Of a stretch of 64,000 nt of DNA, positions 62,058 through 64,000 are shown in pieces (within the stretch, counting starts at the first letter, position 1; every line of letters begins with the position of its first letter). The notes under the pieces were generated by a model. That model saw only the letters and a list, made by a program, of their open reading frames with translations, was not told the DNA's origin and made no database searches. Source of the stretch: Bacillus taeanensis (lineage in GTDB: Bacteria > Bacillota > Bacilli > Bacillales > UBA6769); contig NZ_QOCW01000012.1 of NCBI RefSeq assembly GCF_003318295.1, positions 57,124 through 121,123 on the forward strand. Reading direction: 5' to 3'. The position numbers were made by a program, and so were the translations under genes.

Positions 62058-62255
62058 ATGATGTAGAATTTCAAAAAGTGGAGATATGATAAAAATAAGG
62101 TGAAGCCCATTCTTTTAAACAAAGATCAAATAATCCGCTATAATACTCTATTTCTTGAATTTCAACGTTCCTTCAAGCGACCTTTAACAATGAAGGAAAA
62201 AAGTTTTTTAAAGTGGGTTGTTTTAAAAAATATTTCTATAGAGACAATAAAGTAG
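62058..62255 (+). pseudogene. Small ORF with TAG at codon 3
   Basis: AAAAGGAGTTAGT is followed by ATG-ATG-TAG, after which the same frame stays open for 62 codons (NFKKWRYDKNK, then LNKDQIIRYNTLFLEF, KEKSFLKWVVLKN) to TAG at 62253-62255 and a terminator. The good ribosome binding site and open frame suggest a small basic protein gene disabled by an amber codon. Translation from GTG 62100 is an alternative but has a poor site. Confidence 0.5.
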
Positions 62256-62258
62256 AAA

Positions 62259-62295
62259 AAATAAACCTCTAGGTATTGTTCCTAGAGGTTTATTT
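62259..62295 (+). terminator. Terminator of the small-protein cluster
   Basis: Perfect 15-bp stem (62259-62273 / 62281-62295; AACCTCTAGG / CCTAGAGGTT core) with T-run TTTTTT. Confidence 0.85.
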
Positions 62296-62303
62296 TTTAA
62301 TTT

Positions 62304-62652
62304 TTTTATTCTTTCCATTTCAATTAAATTTTTTATAAAGGCAAAATTATTAATTAGAAAAAATTAATAATGATACAATTAACAAAAGTTTAGATATAAA
62401 ACTGCAGGCAACACCAATCCATGGCAGCACTTTTAAAAACCTCCTCTATTAGCAATTTACACTTAGTATGCGCAAATTAATGGAAATGTTGCATGTCATT
62501 TTAATTACATATAGGTGCATAAAAAAACAACCTACCACTCACTGTGATAGGCTTGAAGGGGGAAAGTTCATGTATGAGAAAACTTACTGCTTAGCTTACT
62601 TTCATACTAGCACGCTTTCATTCGACATATACGTAATATGTCATGTTTTATA
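62304..62652. other. Intergenic region, no supported gene
   Basis: About 350 AT-rich bases. A plus-strand frame here has no good ribosome binding site and runs into the flavoprotein gene's antisense. A weak repeat CCTAcCAC/GTGATAGG (near 62530) is the only structure seen. Confidence 0.4.
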
Positions 62653-63405
62653 TCATAGTTTTTTAATATTTTTACAAGTAAACCCTTGCTGTTCGACCAT
62701 TTGTGCAATACTTGGATAATAAGTTTGTTTATAAAAAGATGTAACAGCTTCTGACCATGTTGTATCTTTTTCACCATTTGTTCGTTTTTTCATATATTCA
62801 CTATACGTTTCATCATATGTATTTATGGTTTTCTGTAAGTCACTGTTATAGCTTTCCTGATGATAAACCGCTTCTTTTGGTAGACGAGGTTTCTGACCTG
62901 GATCCTCTGCTCCATAGCCTACACATAACCCAGAGATTGGCAGTACATACTTTGGCAGCTCTAACAATTCAATAACTTCTAATGGATTACGTCGAATACC
63001 GCCAATCGGTACAATTCCTAACCCGCTTGATTCTGCTGCTGCAATCGCATTGCCCATAGCAAGCCCTACATCTGCTGCGCCAACTAAAAGCGCATCAATA
63101 TCATCAAGTGCCTCAAGTGTAACATTTTCTTTTTCAGCAGCGAGCTGTGCACGGTAAAAATCCGCACAAAAAATTAAAAATACTGGTGCTTCTTTAATAT
63201 GTGCTTGGTTTCCGCAAAGCTCAGCAAGTTTTTGTTTTCTTGCTGGATCTTTTACAGCAATAACAGTCACTTGCTGACCGTTAATCCATGAAGGTGCTGC
63301 TTGTGAAGATTCAATCATTTCGTTTAGTAATTCCTCTGGAACGTCTTTGTCTAAATAGCTGCGAAATGAACGATGATTTTTCAATGTTTTAATGGTTTCA
63401 TTCAT
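62653..63405 (-). CDS. NAD(P)H-dependent FMN oxidoreductase (NfrA2/YcnD-like)
   Basis: 250-residue nitroreductase-fold flavoprotein. NHRSFRSYLDKDVPEELL, PSWINGQQVTVIAVKD, AAAESSGLGIVPIGGIRRNP and GLCVGYGAEDPGQKPRLPKEAV closely follow Bacillus YcnD/NfrA. These enzymes reduce flavins, nitro compounds or disulfides with NAD(P)H and help in oxidative or electrophile stress. GGAGGAGAA precedes the ATG. Monocistronic. Confidence 0.9.
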   Translation of the reverse strand: MNETIKTLKNHRSFRSYLDKDVPEELLNEMIESSQAAPSWINGQQVTVIAVKDPARKQKLAELCGNQAHIKEAPVFLIFCADFYRAQLAAEKENVTLEALDDIDALLVGAADVGLAMGNAIAAAESSGLGIVPIGGIRRNPLEVIELLELPKYVLPISGLCVGYGAEDPGQKPRLPKEAVYHQESYNSDLQKTINTYDETYSEYMKKRTNGEKDTTWSEAVTSFYKQTYYPSIAQMVEQQGFTCKNIKKL

Positions 63406-63540
63406 CTATTTTCTCCTCCTTTTCCGTCTATGTACTAGCTTATCTTAGCTTTTATGAATTTTCAAAAGATATGAATAAAAGTAGGAAACAAAAAAACACT
63501 CATGTCTTTCATGCAGTTAAGTTTGTTTGGCTGTTGTTAT

Positions 63541-63783
63541 TTATCTATCCATACTTAATTTTTCTTTAACAAGAAGAGGCAGCCATAGAAGAACTAAAAT
63601 TACCTCCAAGGAAATCCAAATAAGATATATCGGGTTTAAAGATTTTAAAAAATTGTCTTTTCCCTTTTGTTTATGCGTTGATTTTTTAGTTTTAAAATAG
63701 GAGCCTAAATATCCAGTAACTTTCCACGTATAAATAATTCCAATAACAAAATAAATGATTAATATTATCAGAAACATACTCAT
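63541..63783 (-). CDS. Small two-helix membrane protein (80 aa)
   Basis: 80 residues, two hydrophobic helices (about 3-24 and 50-72) with a Lys-rich loop (FKTKKSTHKQKGKDNF). Upstream ribosome binding site is weak. No family recognised. Membrane pattern and lone frame in the gap support it moderately. Confidence 0.5.
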   Translation of the reverse strand: MSMFLIILIIYFVIGIIYTWKVTGYLGSYFKTKKSTHKQKGKDNFLKSLNPIYLIWISLEVILVLLWLPLLVKEKLSMDR

Positions 63784-63869
63784 TTTTTAAAAGAACCGCC
63801 TTTTATACCAAATTTACCCACGTAAAATTAGAGTTCTCTAAATCCATTTAAATTATCATAATAAAAAAT

Positions 63870-63997
63870 AAAAGAGGCTGGGACATAACTAGCTTCAAAT
63901 AATGAAAAAAGAGAAATTGCGGACGCAATTTCTCTTTTTTCATTATTATGCCTTATATCAGTTGTTGTTGGCTGTGAATTTTCTTAAATTCACAGCC
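63870..63997 (+). repeat. Hairpin-rich intergenic repeat element (GAGGCTGGGACATAAC type)
   Basis: It begins AAAAGAGGCTGGGACATAAC, a string I associate with dispersed intergenic elements of Firmicutes. It then holds a perfect 24-bp stem (63898-63921 / 63924-63947; AAATTGCG/CGCAATTT core) with a 2-base loop, and a second 12-bp perfect stem GGCTGTGAATTT / AAATTCACAGCC (63970-63997). It may continue past the window. Confidence 0.5.
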
Positions 63998-64000
63998 ATT

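Noticed and set aside
62468..62719. 83-codon plus-strand frame, with a GGGGGAAAG before an internal ATG at 62570
   Set aside because: Its end is antisense to the NfrA2-like gene, composition is irregular and no family is evident; left as unsupported.
1..64000. CRISPR arrays, tRNA/rRNA genes, riboswitches, intact prophage or defence systems
   Set aside because: None was recognised: no regularly spaced direct repeats, no T-box or riboswitch-like leader that I could support, no restriction, abortive-infection or phage structural genes.

Overview
The window is a low-GC chromosomal segment of an endospore-forming Bacillaceae bacterium (Bacillus sensu lato). Evidence for this is the spore-coat operon cotJABC, addAB with a Bacillus layout, rocD/rocB/rocR homologues, ypjP- and yhfW-like genes, AAGGAGG-type ribosome binding sites, GTG/TTG starts, and two consensus sigma-54 (SigL) promoters next to enhancer-binding regulators. 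I cannot name the species. No rRNA, tRNA, CRISPR array or intact insertion sequence was seen.

Layout. 1-6.2 kb: a partial divergent polysaccharide deacetylase, ypjP, a tnpB-less IS200/IS605-type remnant, a TatD hydrolase, and a three-gene signalling cluster (hybrid histidine kinase, single-domain receiver, and an Hpt-REC-GGDEF-REC protein whose GGDEF site looks dead while its c-di-GMP I-site is kept). 6.3-13.7 kb: addBA, the recombination helicase-nuclease. 13.9-18.6 kb: arginine/ornithine catabolism, with rocD under a sigma-54 promoter, divergent rocR, and rocB. 18.7-24.5 kb: a GNAT enzyme, a quinone reductase, and a ketone-body (3-hydroxybutyrate) locus. In that locus the dehydrogenase, GntP permease, sigma-54 promoter, three operator copies and activator are intact, but scoA and scoB have been reduced to fragments by deletion. 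24.5-29.4 kb: a ZIP transporter, D-amino acid aminotransferase, and a manganese ABC importer with a near-perfect MntR box. 29.8-38.5 kb: cotJABC and a series of single genes (TVP38, MgtC, PrcB-like lipoprotein, a nonsense-interrupted AIM24 gene, MscS, a Rieske oxidoreductase YhfW, a cell-wall hydrolase, and a truncated ykvI). 38.5-46.8 kb: an NSS transporter, the kynurenine operon kynUBA, a SASP-like protein, a LysE exporter, YqcI/YcgG, an APC permease and a DUF1989 protein. 46.8-58.0 kb: a polyol locus (mannitol-type PTS EIICB, an orphan EIIB, an MtlR-type activator, an orphan solute-binding lipoprotein, a HAD phosphatase, polyol dehydrogenase, and an ABC transporter without its ATPase). 58.2-64 kb: a GT-D-like protein, a series of very small proteins including two tandem HPr-like proteins lacking the catalytic histidine, a YcnD/NfrA2-type flavoprotein, and a hairpin-rich intergenic repeat at the right edge.

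How the genes work together. In the polyol locus, three copies of one inverted repeat (AATTTTGTCA-N11-TGACAAAATT) lie upstream of three separate transcription units. This suggests one MtlR-type activator drives ABC uptake and oxidation, the HAD gene, and the orphan EIIB; a cre site adds carbon catabolite control. In the roc and ketone-body loci a PAS-AAA-Fis activator probably binds inverted repeats and acts on a -24/-12 promoter. The Mn importer sits divergently from cotJC, a manganese-catalase-type coat protein.

The most unusual items are the degenerate GGDEF phosphorelay protein, the three-operator polyol regulon with orphan EIIB and solute-binding protein, the tandem His-less HPr proteins within a small-protein island, and several recently broken genes (scoA/scoB, AIM24, ykvI, and a small ORF with an early TAG).
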